Source: CAVQGF01 sp045807945 (lineage in GTDB: Bacteria > Acidobacteriota > Terriglobia > Terriglobales > Acidobacteriaceae). From it: DNA of 64,000 nucleotides. The translations under genes were made by a program, and so were the position numbers. Under the pieces are notes generated by a model, which worked only from the letters and a program-made list of their open reading frames with translations, made no database searches and was not told the DNA's origin. Shown here in pieces: positions 20,075 to 28,971 of the stretch (position 1 is the stretch's first letter; every line of letters starts with the position of its first letter). The stretch is from assembly GCA_045807945.1 (NCBI GenBank), contig JBJMGI010000084.1, forward strand, positions 1-64,000, read 5' to 3'.

Positions 20075-20647
20075 CTAGCGGCTACCTTCAATCCAGCATT
20101 TTCCGAGCCTCATGAAGGCCATTCCTAACGTTAGGATTGAAATGCCCAGAACAGAACCCACAACCACGTTATGTGTGTTCAAAGTAAGAGCGACTCCCAG
20201 AAAGAAAACGAGTGCAGTTGCGAGAAGTGCCTGAAGCAAGAGCAGAGACAGGATTAACAATGTGATCCCCTGAAAGGCGGTGGTTGCAAGGTGGGGTCGG
20301 GCTCGGCCCTTACTGCGAATTGAAACAGCACACCACGCCCACAACGTTCCCACTGCAAAATACAGCATCGAACCCGCTATAAGCACGATAGCGTCGCGGA
20401 ATAGCGCGGGCGCGTCTCCCACGACTAATTCAACGACCTTTAAAACCGAGAGCACACCTGGGTAGGCAAGAAGGATGACCCCGGCCATGCCCGCGGCTTC
20501 AGGATCCCCGTCTCTACCAAGGTTCACAGAATGCATCAGCACCAAGGTCGCGGGAACGAAGAACATCAAGGTCGACAAAGCTCCAGATGTGAGTAAAAGA
20601 CGTGTTGCCCTCTGGGCGCTCGCTGCCGCGGACATATTGGTGCTCAT
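20075..20647 (-). CDS. Polytopic membrane protein of unknown function
   Basis: This 190-residue protein has about five hydrophobic segments (for example LLTSGALSTLMFFVPATLVL, GVILLAYPGVLSVLKVVELV and LLILSLLLLQALLATALVFF). I recognise no family motif. It is convergent with the upstream two-helix protein and divergent from the LOG gene. It is predicted to be an inner-membrane protein. Confidence 0.65.
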   Translation of the reverse strand: MSTNMSAAASAQRATRLLLTSGALSTLMFFVPATLVLMHSVNLGRDGDPEAAGMAGVILLAYPGVLSVLKVVELVVGDAPALFRDAIVLIAGSMLYFAVGTLWAWCAVSIRSKGRARPHLATTAFQGITLLILSLLLLQALLATALVFFLGVALTLNTHNVVVGSVLGISILTLGMAFMRLGKCWIEGSR

Positions 20648-20700
20648 GTTACTCCCGACTTGAAGTCCTTTGTGCTAACCGTTAGCATCCAACCCTGACC

Positions 20701-21672
20701 ATGCAAGAGCCCCCTATCCTGCACGCCGCCCCGCTTGCCTACGAGAACAGCGAATTCCTCAACAGTCCTGACGGACGGGTGCTGCGCATTCTCTCAGAAT
20801 ATTCCGAGCCGCTGGCGCGTTTCCGCCGCGAAAAGATACAGGACACCGTCGTCTTCTTTGGCTCAGCAAGGTTTGCCAGCCTGTCTGACGCGCAAGGCGC
20901 GCTGACGCTGCTCGATAAGCCGGGCTCGGCGCGTCCTGCGGACTACGAACAGCAGAAGAAGAAGCTGGGGGCGGCTATCAAGATGGCGCGCTATTACGAA
21001 GAGGCGCGCACGCTCGCCTACAAACTTACCGAGTGGAACCAGACGCTGCCCTTTAAGAAGCACCGCTTCGTGGTGACTTCCGGCGGCGGCCCGGGGATTA
21101 TGGAGGCAGCGAACCGGGGCGCACGTGAAGCCGGCGGCAAGACCATCGGCCTGAATATTCGTTTGCCCTACGAGCAATACCCGAACCGCTGGATCTCGCC
21201 GGAGCTCAATTTCGAGTTCCACTACTTCTTCATGCGTAAGTATTGGTTCGCATATCTTGCGAAGGCGCTGGTAATCTTCCCCGGCGGATTCGGCACGCTC
21301 GACGAACTATTCGAGATCCTGACGCTGGTACAGACGCAGAAGCTCGCCAAAAAAGTGTTGATCATGATCTATGGCGGCAAGGAATACTGGCAGAAGGTGC
21401 TGAACATCGAGGCACTGGTCGAGTTCGGCGCCGTTTCGCCCGAAGATAGTGATTTGTACCGTTTTGCCGACAGTCCGGATGAGGCCTTTGACATGCTTCG
21501 CGAAGGTTTGACGAAGTACCACCTGCAGAGGCCGGCCACGCATAGCGCTGAGCGTCGCGAAGACGAGGGGCCGGAGATTGCGGTCACGCAGCCGCAGCCG
21601 CAGGAACATCATCGTCGCGGATCGGATTTGCCGGGTGTGCCACCGCCGGCGAAGAAGACAAAAAACCGTTAG
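20701..21672 (+). CDS. LOG family Rossmann-fold protein (TIGR00730-like)
   Basis: The product has 323 residues. The LOG signature PGGFGTLDELFEILTLVQT and the upstream SGGGPGIMEAANRGA are both intact; these bind the phosphoribosyl group in cytokinin-activating phosphoribohydrolases and nucleosidases such as PpnN. An extra insertion (about 65-95) and a charged C-terminal tail rich in His and Arg distinguish it from the short LOG type. The likely activity is release of a base from a nucleoside 5'-monophosphate. Its last four bases overlap the convergent membrane-protein gene. Confidence 0.88.
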   Translation: MQEPPILHAAPLAYENSEFLNSPDGRVLRILSEYSEPLARFRREKIQDTVVFFGSARFASLSDAQGALTLLDKPGSARPADYEQQKKKLGAAIKMARYYEEARTLAYKLTEWNQTLPFKKHRFVVTSGGGPGIMEAANRGAREAGGKTIGLNIRLPYEQYPNRWISPELNFEFHYFFMRKYWFAYLAKALVIFPGGFGTLDELFEILTLVQTQKLAKKVLIMIYGGKEYWQKVLNIEALVEFGAVSPEDSDLYRFADSPDEAFDMLREGLTKYHLQRPATHSAERREDEGPEIAVTQPQPQEHHRRGSDLPGVPPPAKKTKNR

Positions 21673-22112
21673 GCCGCGAGTTCTTCTTTTTCCAACTTCT
21701 TTTCGACCTGCTTGATCTCGGTGCGTTCCTTCTTCACGTCCAGCCGGATGTGGGCGAAGACAGACATGTAGAAGTTCGCGACCGACACCAACGCGAATCC
21801 GCTGATCAGGTATCCGCGCCAATCTTCGAAGAGCAGGCGGTAGCGCGTCAGGACGAGGAAGAAGATCGTCACGTAGTGGCTGAGGCAGTATTCGCAGGTG
21901 AAGACGTAAAAAAACTTTCGTTGCACCAGTCGGCGGCATTCTTGGCTCTTGCGCTGGCAGAATTCGCGCGGCTCCCGGAAGATCTCTTCGTGCGTGATCG
22001 TCCAGGAAATGCTCGCGATCGGCAAGGCCAGCAGCAACAGCCAAACGATCTGGACACCGAGGCTCATTACAATGCTTAGAGGCACGCCTGCCACGCGGTG
22101 CTGCTGAGCCAT
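21669..22112 (-). CDS. Membrane protein with paired Cys motif, unknown function
   Basis: The product has 147 residues from ATG 22112, or 132 from an internal ATG at 22067 directly before the first membrane segment (VQIVWLLLLALPIASISW). Features are an EFCQRKSQECRRL loop, a TCEYCLSHYVTIFFLVL segment with C-x2-C, a third hydrophobic stretch (YLISGFALVSVANFYMSVFA) and a long charged C-terminal helix (KKERTEIKQVEKKLEKEE). No known function. It is divergent from thiE; the two ATG codons share the bases CATG if the longer start is right. Confidence 0.7.
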   Translation of the reverse strand: MAQQHRVAGVPLSIVMSLGVQIVWLLLLALPIASISWTITHEEIFREPREFCQRKSQECRRLVQRKFFYVFTCEYCLSHYVTIFFLVLTRYRLLFEDWRGYLISGFALVSVANFYMSVFAHIRLDVKKERTEIKQVEKKLEKEELAA

Positions 22113-22782
22113 GCTGCTTTACTACATAACAGACCGGACGCAGTTCGCGGGCGACGACGCCGCGCGCCGATCCGCACTGCTCGCGAAGATAGGCGAGTGT
22201 GCGCGCGCCGGGGTGGATTACATCCAGCTGCGTGAAAAAGACCTCTCCGGACGCGAATTGGAGTCAGTCGCGGAAGAGGCGCTGCGCCAGGTGCGAGCAG
22301 CGGGATCGAAAACGCGCCTGCTGGTCAATTCGCGCACAGACATTGCCATCGCGTGCGGTTTGGATGGCGTACACCTGCGATCGGGCGAGCAGGACCCTTC
22401 AGCAGGCGATGCTAGGGCGATCTTCGCAAGCGCGGGAGTGTCGCAACCGCTCATTGCAGCTTCCTGTCATAGCGAGTCCGAGGTCGACATGGCGGAATCG
22501 CAAGCGGCGGATTTCGTAGTCTTTGCTCCCGTATTCGAGAAATCGGGTGGGTCGGGCCGTGGGTTGAGCGAGTTGCGGCGGATATGCTCCAAAGTTTCCG
22601 CCGCAGATGGAAAGACGGAAGCCGTTGCGCGCGCGCGTTTGCCGGTTCTGGCGCTCGGGGGCGTGACAATCGAGAACGCCGCCGACTGTGTTCGTGCCGG
22701 AGCTGCTGGCGTGGCCGGAATCCGCCTCTTTCAGAAAAACGAAGTGGCGGCGGTGGTGTCTAAGTTAAGAGCTGTGAAGTAG
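22111..22782 (+). CDS. thiE: Thiamine-phosphate synthase
   Basis: This 223-residue TIM barrel joins HMP-pyrophosphate and thiazole phosphate to thiamine monophosphate. Motifs seen are YYITDR at the N-terminus, VDYIQLREKDLSGRE, LLVNSRTDIA, DGVHLRS, ASCHSESE, DFVVFAPVFEKSG and LALGGVTIENA. All match ThiE, although TenI-like paralogues share part of this pattern. No clear ribosome-binding site precedes the start, which is shared with the divergent membrane gene. No other thi gene is in the window. Confidence 0.88.
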   Translation: MLLYYITDRTQFAGDDAARRSALLAKIGECARAGVDYIQLREKDLSGRELESVAEEALRQVRAAGSKTRLLVNSRTDIAIACGLDGVHLRSGEQDPSAGDARAIFASAGVSQPLIAASCHSESEVDMAESQAADFVVFAPVFEKSGGSGRGLSELRRICSKVSAADGKTEAVARARLPVLALGGVTIENAADCVRAGAAGVAGIRLFQKNEVAAVVSKLRAVK

Positions 22783-22821
22783 CGGAGCACCTGATTCCGC
22801 GATACTATCCAGCCATTCCCT

Positions 22822-23742
22822 GTGGCACCGACCTCTACTTTCGCGCTTGATCGCAAACGCTTCGCCACGCTTCTGGCAGAACTTTATGACCGGAGCGGTG
22901 GCTCGAAGTGGGGAGTCCACAAAGAGGATTTCGGTAAGCACGTCGCCGCAGCCGCTGCGAAGTGCTTGCCAGCGAGTGCGACGGAAAAAGAGGTCACGTC
23001 GTTTCTTTCCGGACTGCGTATTGAAGAGCTGGTTCTGGCGCGCGCGTGCTCGGCGGGAAATGAGCAAGCGTGGGAAGTCTTCCTCACCCGGTTCCGCGAG
23101 CCGCTCTATAACGCCGGACGCTCCATCGCACGCGACGATGCCACGGGACGCGAGCTCGCCGATTCGCTCTACGCCGACCTGTACGGAATGAAGTCCGCCG
23201 AGCGCAAGCGCCGCTCCAAGCTCGACTACTACATGGGACGCGGCTCGCTAGAAGGCTGGCTGCGCACCGTCCTCGCACAGGAGTTCGTTAACCGCTACCG
23301 CAGCCACAAGCGGTTCGTCAGCCTGGAAGAGGAAGAAGAAGCAGGCAAGCAGTTCGTTGCGGCTGCTTCGCCAACCGTCGCAAGCACCGGTGATGCGAAG
23401 CTCACGGGCGCCACCGACGAGGCCCTGCGCGCGCTCAGGTCAGAAGAAAAGTTCGTTCTGGCGTCGTATTTCCTAGACGATCGCACGCTGGCCGAGATCG
23501 CGCGCATGCTGAACGTGCACGAATCCACTATCAGCCGGAAACTCGAGCGCGCGGTGAAGGCGCTGCGGTCAGAGATATTCAACGCGCTGCTGCAAAAGGG
23601 GATGTCGCGCCGGCAGGCGGAAGAGGCACTCGAGGCTGACGTCCGCGACGTTGCGGTGGACGTGCGCGCCGCACTCGGCCGCGAAAGAAATTTGCAAGAA
23701 AGCGGAATCAAATCGTTCCAAGCAGGGAAGGGACAAGAATAA
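22822..23742 (+). CDS. RNA polymerase sigma factor, ECF-like
   Basis: The product has 306 residues from GTG 22822, longer than the usual ECF factor. Region 2 lies around WEVFLTRFREPLYNAGRSI to GSLEGWLRTVLAQEFVNRYR. Region 4 is EEKFVLASYFLDDRTLAEIARMLNVHESTISRKLERAVKALR, a clear helix-turn-helix. The first 75 residues and the C-terminal 60 residues are unusual additions. It lies nine bases upstream of a membrane protein with a zinc-finger anti-sigma motif, so the pair probably forms a sigma/anti-sigma module. Confidence 0.88.
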   Translation: MAPTSTFALDRKRFATLLAELYDRSGGSKWGVHKEDFGKHVAAAAAKCLPASATEKEVTSFLSGLRIEELVLARACSAGNEQAWEVFLTRFREPLYNAGRSIARDDATGRELADSLYADLYGMKSAERKRRSKLDYYMGRGSLEGWLRTVLAQEFVNRYRSHKRFVSLEEEEEAGKQFVAAASPTVASTGDAKLTGATDEALRALRSEEKFVLASYFLDDRTLAEIARMLNVHESTISRKLERAVKALRSEIFNALLQKGMSRRQAEEALEADVRDVAVDVRAALGRERNLQESGIKSFQAGKGQE

Positions 23743-23750
23743 AGAGCAGC

Positions 23751-25163
23751 ATGGAGCAGTTTCCTAAGATCGCAAAGGCCCGCATGGCCGCGCAGCGACC
23801 CGGGCCACATCCGGACGCGGAGCAGCTGAGCGCCTTCGCTGAGAACGCGCTTGCGACTGGTGAGCGCGAGAGGGTGCTCGCGCATCTGGTGACGTGTGTC
23901 GATTGCCGCGACGTCGTCGGGTTGGCAGCCGCAGCGCGCCCGGCCGATGCTGCAGTGGTGACACCGGCGCGCGGCGGATTTCGCTGGGCGACGTTTCAAT
24001 GGGCGGCGGTTGCCGCATCGGCGGCAATAGTGACCATCACAGTCGTGCTAGTCGGCCCGAAGCAGTCGGCGACGGTGCAGCGCGCGACAGAGACGGTGGT
24101 TCTGAAGCAAGAGCCTGTCTCGGCTCCGGCAGCGGCTACTTCTAGTGACGCGGGCAAGGAACCGACACGGCGTCGCGAAGCAACGGCCAGGTTAGAGAAA
24201 GAGAACAAGGGAACACTAGCTGCAGCCGGCGCCGGGAAGCCCTCCACTTCCGGTGGCACCGGGCTGGAAGACCAGTACGTTGCCGACGGTGTGAAGATCA
24301 CCGACGGCGGCTTCGGCGGTATAGGTGTGTATTCGAGAAATACTGGCGTCGCAAACGCTAAAGTGCCTGAGAAGAAACAGGAGGCCGGTGGACAGGCTGC
24401 GAAATCTAGCAATACTGGCGGTGTGTCCTACGCCTCTCCGGGCGTGAGTCAAACGGATACCTTCTATCAGTCGGTTCCTGTCGCTCGGGCCCCGCAGCCG
24501 GCACAGGTGCCCCAGTTGAGTAATCCCGTGGCTCCCAGCTCTGCACCTTCGGCGAACGCTAAAGATCTTGAGGCGGCACGGGTGGAAGGGCAAGCGAAGA
24601 GCAGCGATCAACTCGCTAAACAGGATGTCAAACGTGCCGGTAGCACCACCGCCAGCCTGGAGTCGGTGCAGTCTTCCGCAAGCGCCGCGACTGTATCGGA
24701 GGCGGCGAAGCTCTCCACGAAAACCGCACAGAAATCCAAGGCTTCCACCGGCGCTGCGAGCAACACCGTGGACCGCTCAACCGGCGGGATCATAGTGGCG
24801 AGCGGCTTCACCGGCGTTCCTGTCGAGTGGCGTGTCGCTTCCGGACAAGTCGAGAGCAGCGCTGACAATGGTGGCAGTTGGCAGGAACGCACCCCCACGA
24901 CAGGGGTTGTGTGGACGACCGTTGCGGCTTCCGGTCAGCAGATTTGGGCGGGCGGAAAAGCTGGTGCTCTTTACGTCTCGCGCAACGGTGGTCAGAGTTG
25001 GACGAAGATTTCGCTCACCGGAGACGATGTCGTGCCTCTCGGCGATGTCTCTGCGATTCGTCTCGTGAGTCCCGGGGTCATAAATGTGAGCCTTACTCCG
25101 GGCGGCACGTGGCAAAGCATCGATGACGGCAAGAACTTCCGGCTATTGCCCTATAAACTCTGA
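23751..25163 (+). CDS. Membrane anti-sigma-like protein with YCF48-like C-terminus
   Basis: The product has 470 residues. The N-terminus has a putative zinc-finger anti-sigma motif: HPDAEQLSAFAENAL, then H45-x3-C49-x2-C52. One membrane segment follows (about 81-101). The long periplasmic part is Ala/Ser/Thr-rich and probably disordered. The last 120 residues contain repeats such as SADNGGSWQERTP, ASGQQIWAGGKAGALYVSRNGGQSWTKI and TPGGTWQSIDDGKNF, the pattern of YCF48/BNR-like propeller repeats. It probably binds the cognate sigma factor just upstream and senses something outside the inner membrane (inference). Confidence 0.85.
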   Translation: MEQFPKIAKARMAAQRPGPHPDAEQLSAFAENALATGERERVLAHLVTCVDCRDVVGLAAAARPADAAVVTPARGGFRWATFQWAAVAASAAIVTITVVLVGPKQSATVQRATETVVLKQEPVSAPAAATSSDAGKEPTRRREATARLEKENKGTLAAAGAGKPSTSGGTGLEDQYVADGVKITDGGFGGIGVYSRNTGVANAKVPEKKQEAGGQAAKSSNTGGVSYASPGVSQTDTFYQSVPVARAPQPAQVPQLSNPVAPSSAPSANAKDLEAARVEGQAKSSDQLAKQDVKRAGSTTASLESVQSSASAATVSEAAKLSTKTAQKSKASTGAASNTVDRSTGGIIVASGFTGVPVEWRVASGQVESSADNGGSWQERTPTTGVVWTTVAASGQQIWAGGKAGALYVSRNGGQSWTKISLTGDDVVPLGDVSAIRLVSPGVINVSLTPGGTWQSIDDGKNFRLLPYKL

Positions 25164-25164
25164 A

Positions 25165-25329
25165 TTATTCCCTAACAGATTGGTCCACTAGAAGGACGGG
25201 GATGCCGTCGCGTATGGGATATGTCCGCGGGCAGGCCGCGCAGCGCAGGGTCTGCTTGGCGTCGCTGTAGTCGAGCACACCTTTGCAGACCGGGCAGCGG
25301 ATCAGGTCGAGCAGTTCTTGGGTCAGCAT
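25165..25329 (-). CDS. Trm112-family small zinc protein
   Basis: This 54-residue ORF reads MLTQELLDLIRCPVCKG from ATG 25329, followed by a second knuckle LRCAACPRTYPIRDGIPVLL. The four Cys (12, 15, 30, 33) and the YPIRDGIPVLL ending are diagnostic of the Trm112/YcaR family. Members bind zinc; some activate methyltransferases, and bacterial roles are poorly known. It is convergent with the anti-sigma gene, one base after its stop, and divergent from folD. Confidence 0.88.
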   Translation of the reverse strand: MLTQELLDLIRCPVCKGVLDYSDAKQTLRCAACPRTYPIRDGIPVLLVDQSVRE

Positions 25330-25377
25330 CGAGCGCCATTGTAGCGGGTTGGGCCTGATAGAATCTTTTTTCCCACC

Positions 25378-26313
25378 ATGCCTGCCAGAATCCTAGACGG
25401 AACCAAGATCGCGAACGACATCAAGGCCGAACTCATCTCCGAGGTACGCGCGCTCACAGAAGCCGGCACCCGCCCAGGTCTCGCGGTTGTGCTGGTCGGC
25501 AACGATCCGGGCTCGGAGATCTACGTGCGTCATAAGACGAAGGCCTCGGAAGAGCTGGGAATTTATAGTGAGAAATTCACTCCGGATGACGACGTAAGCA
25601 CTGAGGAGCTGCTCAAGCTTGTGGATGACTTGAACCGCCGCGATGAAATCGACGGCATCCTTGTGCAGCTGCCGCTGCCCAAGCAGGTGGATTCCAAGCG
25701 CGTGCTGCTGGCCGTGGATCCGCAAAAAGACGTGGACGGCTTCCATCCGCTGAACGTGGGCAATCTCTCCACACAGCGTCCAGGACTCGTCAGTTGCACT
25801 CCGGCGGGCATCATGGAGGTCCTGCGTCGCAGCAATATTCCCGTCGAAGGGCAGAACGCGGTGGTAGTCGGCCGCAGCGATATTGTTGGCAAGCCCGTCG
25901 CCATGCTGCTCACCAACGCCAATGCGACCGTTACCATTTGCCACTCGAAGACGCGCGATTTACCGGGTGTGTGCCGCACTGCTGACATTTTGGTTGGCGC
26001 GATCGGGCGACCGGGAATGATCACGCGCGACTACGTGAAGCCCGGCGCGACCGTGATCGACGTCGGCATCAATCGGATCGATTCCGGCGACGAATTCAAG
26101 AAATATTTTGCCGGCAACCAGAAGCGCGAGCAGGAGTTCGCGAAAAGAGGATTCACGCTGGTTGGCGACGTGCACCCGAACGCCGCCGAAGTCGCCGGCG
26201 CGCTCACACCGGTGCCGGGCGGAGTCGGCAAGCTCACAATTGCCATGCTGATGGCGAACACGGTCAAGGCGACGAAGCTGCGCCGTGGCGCGGCCCAGAT
26301 GGCGAAAGTTTAG
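25378..26313 (+). CDS. folD: Methylenetetrahydrofolate dehydrogenase / methenyltetrahydrofolate cyclohydrolase
   Basis: The product has 311 residues, slightly longer than typical because of an insertion near 240-255 (KKYFAGNQKREQEF). Motifs seen are YVRHKTKASEELGI (the catalytic Lys region), DGILVQLPLPKQV, VDGFHPLNVG, VVGRSDIVGKPVAMLL and PVPGGVGKLTIAMLMANT. It interconverts 5,10-methylene-, methenyl- and 10-formyl-THF in the cytoplasm. It is followed two bases later by coaE, so the two form an operon. Confidence 0.96.
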   Translation: MPARILDGTKIANDIKAELISEVRALTEAGTRPGLAVVLVGNDPGSEIYVRHKTKASEELGIYSEKFTPDDDVSTEELLKLVDDLNRRDEIDGILVQLPLPKQVDSKRVLLAVDPQKDVDGFHPLNVGNLSTQRPGLVSCTPAGIMEVLRRSNIPVEGQNAVVVGRSDIVGKPVAMLLTNANATVTICHSKTRDLPGVCRTADILVGAIGRPGMITRDYVKPGATVIDVGINRIDSGDEFKKYFAGNQKREQEFAKRGFTLVGDVHPNAAEVAGALTPVPGGVGKLTIAMLMANTVKATKLRRGAAQMAKV

Positions 26314-26315
26314 GC

Positions 26316-26948
26316 ATGCTCCGCGTCGCGCTCACCGGCGGCATCGCTTGCGGCAAATCCACTGTTCTCAAAATGTTCCAGCAGCAGGACCTTGACCGGA
26401 TTTTCGCGCTCAGCGCAGATTCGCTTGTCCATCGGCTGTACGCGCCTGGGACGCCAGTTTATTCGCAAGTGGTTACTGCCTTCGGCGAAAGCATTCTCGC
26501 CCTAGACAAGAAGATCGACCGGGGCAAGCTGGCAGACGTCGCCTTCTCCACTCCCGAGAAGCGTAAGCAGCTCGAGGCGATCGTCCACCCGGCGGTAATC
26601 CAGGGCGAGATCGATTGGATGACGCAGGTCGAGCGCGAGCATCCACGAGCGCGGATCGCGATCATCGAAATACCTCTGCTCTTCGAGACCGGCTCGGAGA
26701 AGCGCTTCGCCAAGACTATTGCCGTGACCTGCTCGCCGCAGCAGAGCATCGAACGCTTTCGCCAGCGCCACAAGAACATCACTGAGGAGCAAGCGCGGGC
26801 CGAGGTCGAGCGCCGCTCGCAGGCGCAGCTTCCGTGCGAGGAAAAGGCCCGCCGCGCCGACTACGTTATCGATAATTCCAAGGGGCTGGCGCAACTCGAC
26901 GCAGCAGTCCGCCGTACCTGTGCCGAGATATTAAAATCAGTCTTTTAG
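26316..26948 (+). CDS. coaE: Dephospho-CoA kinase
   Basis: The product has 210 residues. The P-loop is GGIACGKST (8-16). DRGKLADVAFSTPEKRKQLEAIVHP is the CoaE lid/CoA-binding signature, and IEIPLLFETG follows. It phosphorylates the 3'-OH of dephospho-CoA in the last step of CoA synthesis. It sits two bases after folD and 38 bases before the protease gene, probably in one transcript. Confidence 0.95.
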   Translation: MLRVALTGGIACGKSTVLKMFQQQDLDRIFALSADSLVHRLYAPGTPVYSQVVTAFGESILALDKKIDRGKLADVAFSTPEKRKQLEAIVHPAVIQGEIDWMTQVEREHPRARIAIIEIPLLFETGSEKRFAKTIAVTCSPQQSIERFRQRHKNITEEQARAEVERRSQAQLPCEEKARRADYVIDNSKGLAQLDAAVRRTCAEILKSVF

Positions 26949-26986
26949 CGGATGGCCTTCCGCGTTCCGCTACGTCCAAGAAATCT

Positions 26987-28129
26987 ATGAAGACTATGCG
27001 CGTTTTCGTGATCGCAATCATTGTTGTCGGCGGGTTCTACGCCTACACCACGCACCACAGCTCGGCCACTCCCTCCGTCTTCAGCAATGTCGCGAACAGC
27101 GGAAAGGTGGAGACGGTTGAGGCGGTGGGCAATCCCTCGTTCGATGCGGAGGAAGAGAACAACATCTCTGTGTATCGCAAGGTGCTGCCTTCGGTGGTGA
27201 ACATAACCTCGCGAACTGTGGAGTTCGATTTCTTCTACGGCGAAGTTCCGCAGCAGGGCCAGGGATCGGGATTCGTCATCGACAAGCAGGGCCACATCCT
27301 GACGAATTACCACGTGGTGGATGGCGCGCAGCAGGTGGAGGTCACGTTCAGCGATCGTAAAAAATACAAGGCGGAGATCGTCGGCCTTGATCGATCACAC
27401 GATCTCGCAGTCATACAGATCAAAGGCGTGAACCTCACGCCGGCGACGCTCGCAGACTCGAAGTCGCTGGCGGTGGGCCAGAAAGTTTTTGCTATCGGTA
27501 ATCCGTTCGGACTCAGCGGTACGATGACGCGTGGCATCATCAGCTCTATCCGGCCGGTGCGCGGCCCGGAAGGCAACTACGTCGATGAGGCCATTCAGAC
27601 CGACGCTGCCATCAACCCTGGAAACTCAGGGGGCCCGCTGCTGAACGCGCACGGCGAGGTCATCGGTATCAACACGTTCATCCTCAGCCAGGTGGGGCAG
27701 AGCTCGGGCATTGGGTTTGCCATCCCCATCAACGCCGCGAAAGCTGTGTTGAACGACCTGATCACTTTAGGACGCGTACGCCGGCCGTCGCTCGGCGTCC
27801 GCACGTTGCCTATCGCGCCAGAACTCGCAAACCAGCTTGGGCTCGCTTCCGATTCGGGAGTGCTGATCATTCAAGTTTCCCCCGGAGGCGCAGCTGAGCA
27901 GGCCGGCCTCCGCGGCGGGAACGAGCGCGCCTACATCGGGAACATCCCGATCCTCGTCGGCGGCGACCTCATCATCTCGATAGACGGGCAAGAAGTAATC
28001 GACCAAGAAGACATCGCTCGCATCATGAACAACCATCGCGCCGGAGACACGGTAAAGGTGACCGCATGGCGCGGGAAAAAGAAGATGGATTTCCAGGTCA
28101 CGCTCGGTGAGGCGCGAGAACGAACGTGA
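26987..28129 (+). CDS. HtrA/DegP-type serine protease with PDZ domain
   Basis: This 380-residue protein has an N-terminal membrane anchor (about 4-21). The trypsin-like domain carries the triad His109 (TNYHVV), Asp139 (SHDLAVI) and Ser214 (NPGNSGGP). A single PDZ domain (about 275-370) follows, the DegS/HhoA-like layout. It probably degrades or cleaves misfolded or signal proteins in the periplasm. Its stop overlaps the GTG of the next gene (GTGA at 28126), so translation is coupled. Confidence 0.94.
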   Translation: MKTMRVFVIAIIVVGGFYAYTTHHSSATPSVFSNVANSGKVETVEAVGNPSFDAEEENNISVYRKVLPSVVNITSRTVEFDFFYGEVPQQGQGSGFVIDKQGHILTNYHVVDGAQQVEVTFSDRKKYKAEIVGLDRSHDLAVIQIKGVNLTPATLADSKSLAVGQKVFAIGNPFGLSGTMTRGIISSIRPVRGPEGNYVDEAIQTDAAINPGNSGGPLLNAHGEVIGINTFILSQVGQSSGIGFAIPINAAKAVLNDLITLGRVRRPSLGVRTLPIAPELANQLGLASDSGVLIIQVSPGGAAEQAGLRGGNERAYIGNIPILVGGDLIISIDGQEVIDQEDIARIMNNHRAGDTVKVTAWRGKKKMDFQVTLGEARERT

Positions 28130-28971
28130 GCGCCATAGTTACACCTAGCGCCCGCCGCGATCTGATCTTTGTCGATGCCCCGCTGGCACGTCGGATGGAA
28201 GCGGCTGAGGAGTACGGTGACCTGCTACCGACCGAGCTGTTGATGCGCACGCGCCCGGAACTCGGCTGCGCGTTCGAGCGCATTGGGGGCGGGACGATGT
28301 GCTTCAGCGGCCAAGATTCTCCGGTGGGTCGCGCTCACGGGGTCGGCTTCTTCGGCCCGATCAGCGAGGCAATTCTCGATCACGTGGAAGAGTTCTACCG
28401 CTCGCGCGGAGTTCCGGCGCAGATCGATGTTTGCCCTTATACGGATCCTTCCATGCTCGAGCTTCTGAAGAAGCGCGGCTACGCGATCCAGGAATTCAAT
28501 ACGATGTTGGCTCGGTACATTTATCCCGACGAAGATTTCTCCATCCCGCTCGGCGTCACCGTGCGCGTGCCTGGGAAAGACGAGATCAAGGAAGTCTCCG
28601 ATTTGGTCGATCGGGCTTTCGGAGATGGTAAGCCGCTCGGTTATGCGTGGCTGTTCGAACTCTGGCTCGATACACCCGGCAACATGACTTTGATCGCGGA
28701 GGTAGATGGAAAGCTTGCGGGCGGCGCCAGCGGGCTCGTCATCAGAGACCAGAAGCTAGGGGCTTTCTTTGGCGCGGGTGTGTTGCCGGAATGTCGCAAG
28801 CGGGGCGTACAGGCTGCTCTGCTGAACAAACGACTGCAATTGTCGCGCGAAGCGGGATGTGATCTCGCCGTAACGCTGACGTTGCCGGGCACGTCCTCGC
28901 AGCGCAATGCCGAGCGTGCCGGCTTCCGTGCCGCGTTCACCAAAGCTGTGGTGATCAAGAACTTCTCATGA
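28126..28971 (+). CDS. GNAT family acetyltransferase
   Basis: This 281-residue protein starts at GTG within the protease stop. The C-terminal half carries the GNAT core: MTLIAEVDGKLAGGASGLVI, then LGAFFGAGVLPECRKRGVQAALLNKRL, whose RKRGVQ loop is the acetyl-CoA site, and AERAGFRAAFTKAVV. The N-terminal half is a diverged GNAT-like lobe. Substrate unknown. It overlaps the next gene by four bases (ATGA at 28968). Confidence 0.85.
   Translation: MSAIVTPSARRDLIFVDAPLARRMEAAEEYGDLLPTELLMRTRPELGCAFERIGGGTMCFSGQDSPVGRAHGVGFFGPISEAILDHVEEFYRSRGVPAQIDVCPYTDPSMLELLKKRGYAIQEFNTMLARYIYPDEDFSIPLGVTVRVPGKDEIKEVSDLVDRAFGDGKPLGYAWLFELWLDTPGNMTLIAEVDGKLAGGASGLVIRDQKLGAFFGAGVLPECRKRGVQAALLNKRLQLSREAGCDLAVTLTLPGTSSQRNAERAGFRAAFTKAVVIKNFS

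Noticed and set aside
21307..22044. 245-codon open frame running across the LOG gene and the membrane-protein gene
   Set aside because: It overlaps two better-supported genes, and its translation is Arg/Leu/His-rich with no motif.
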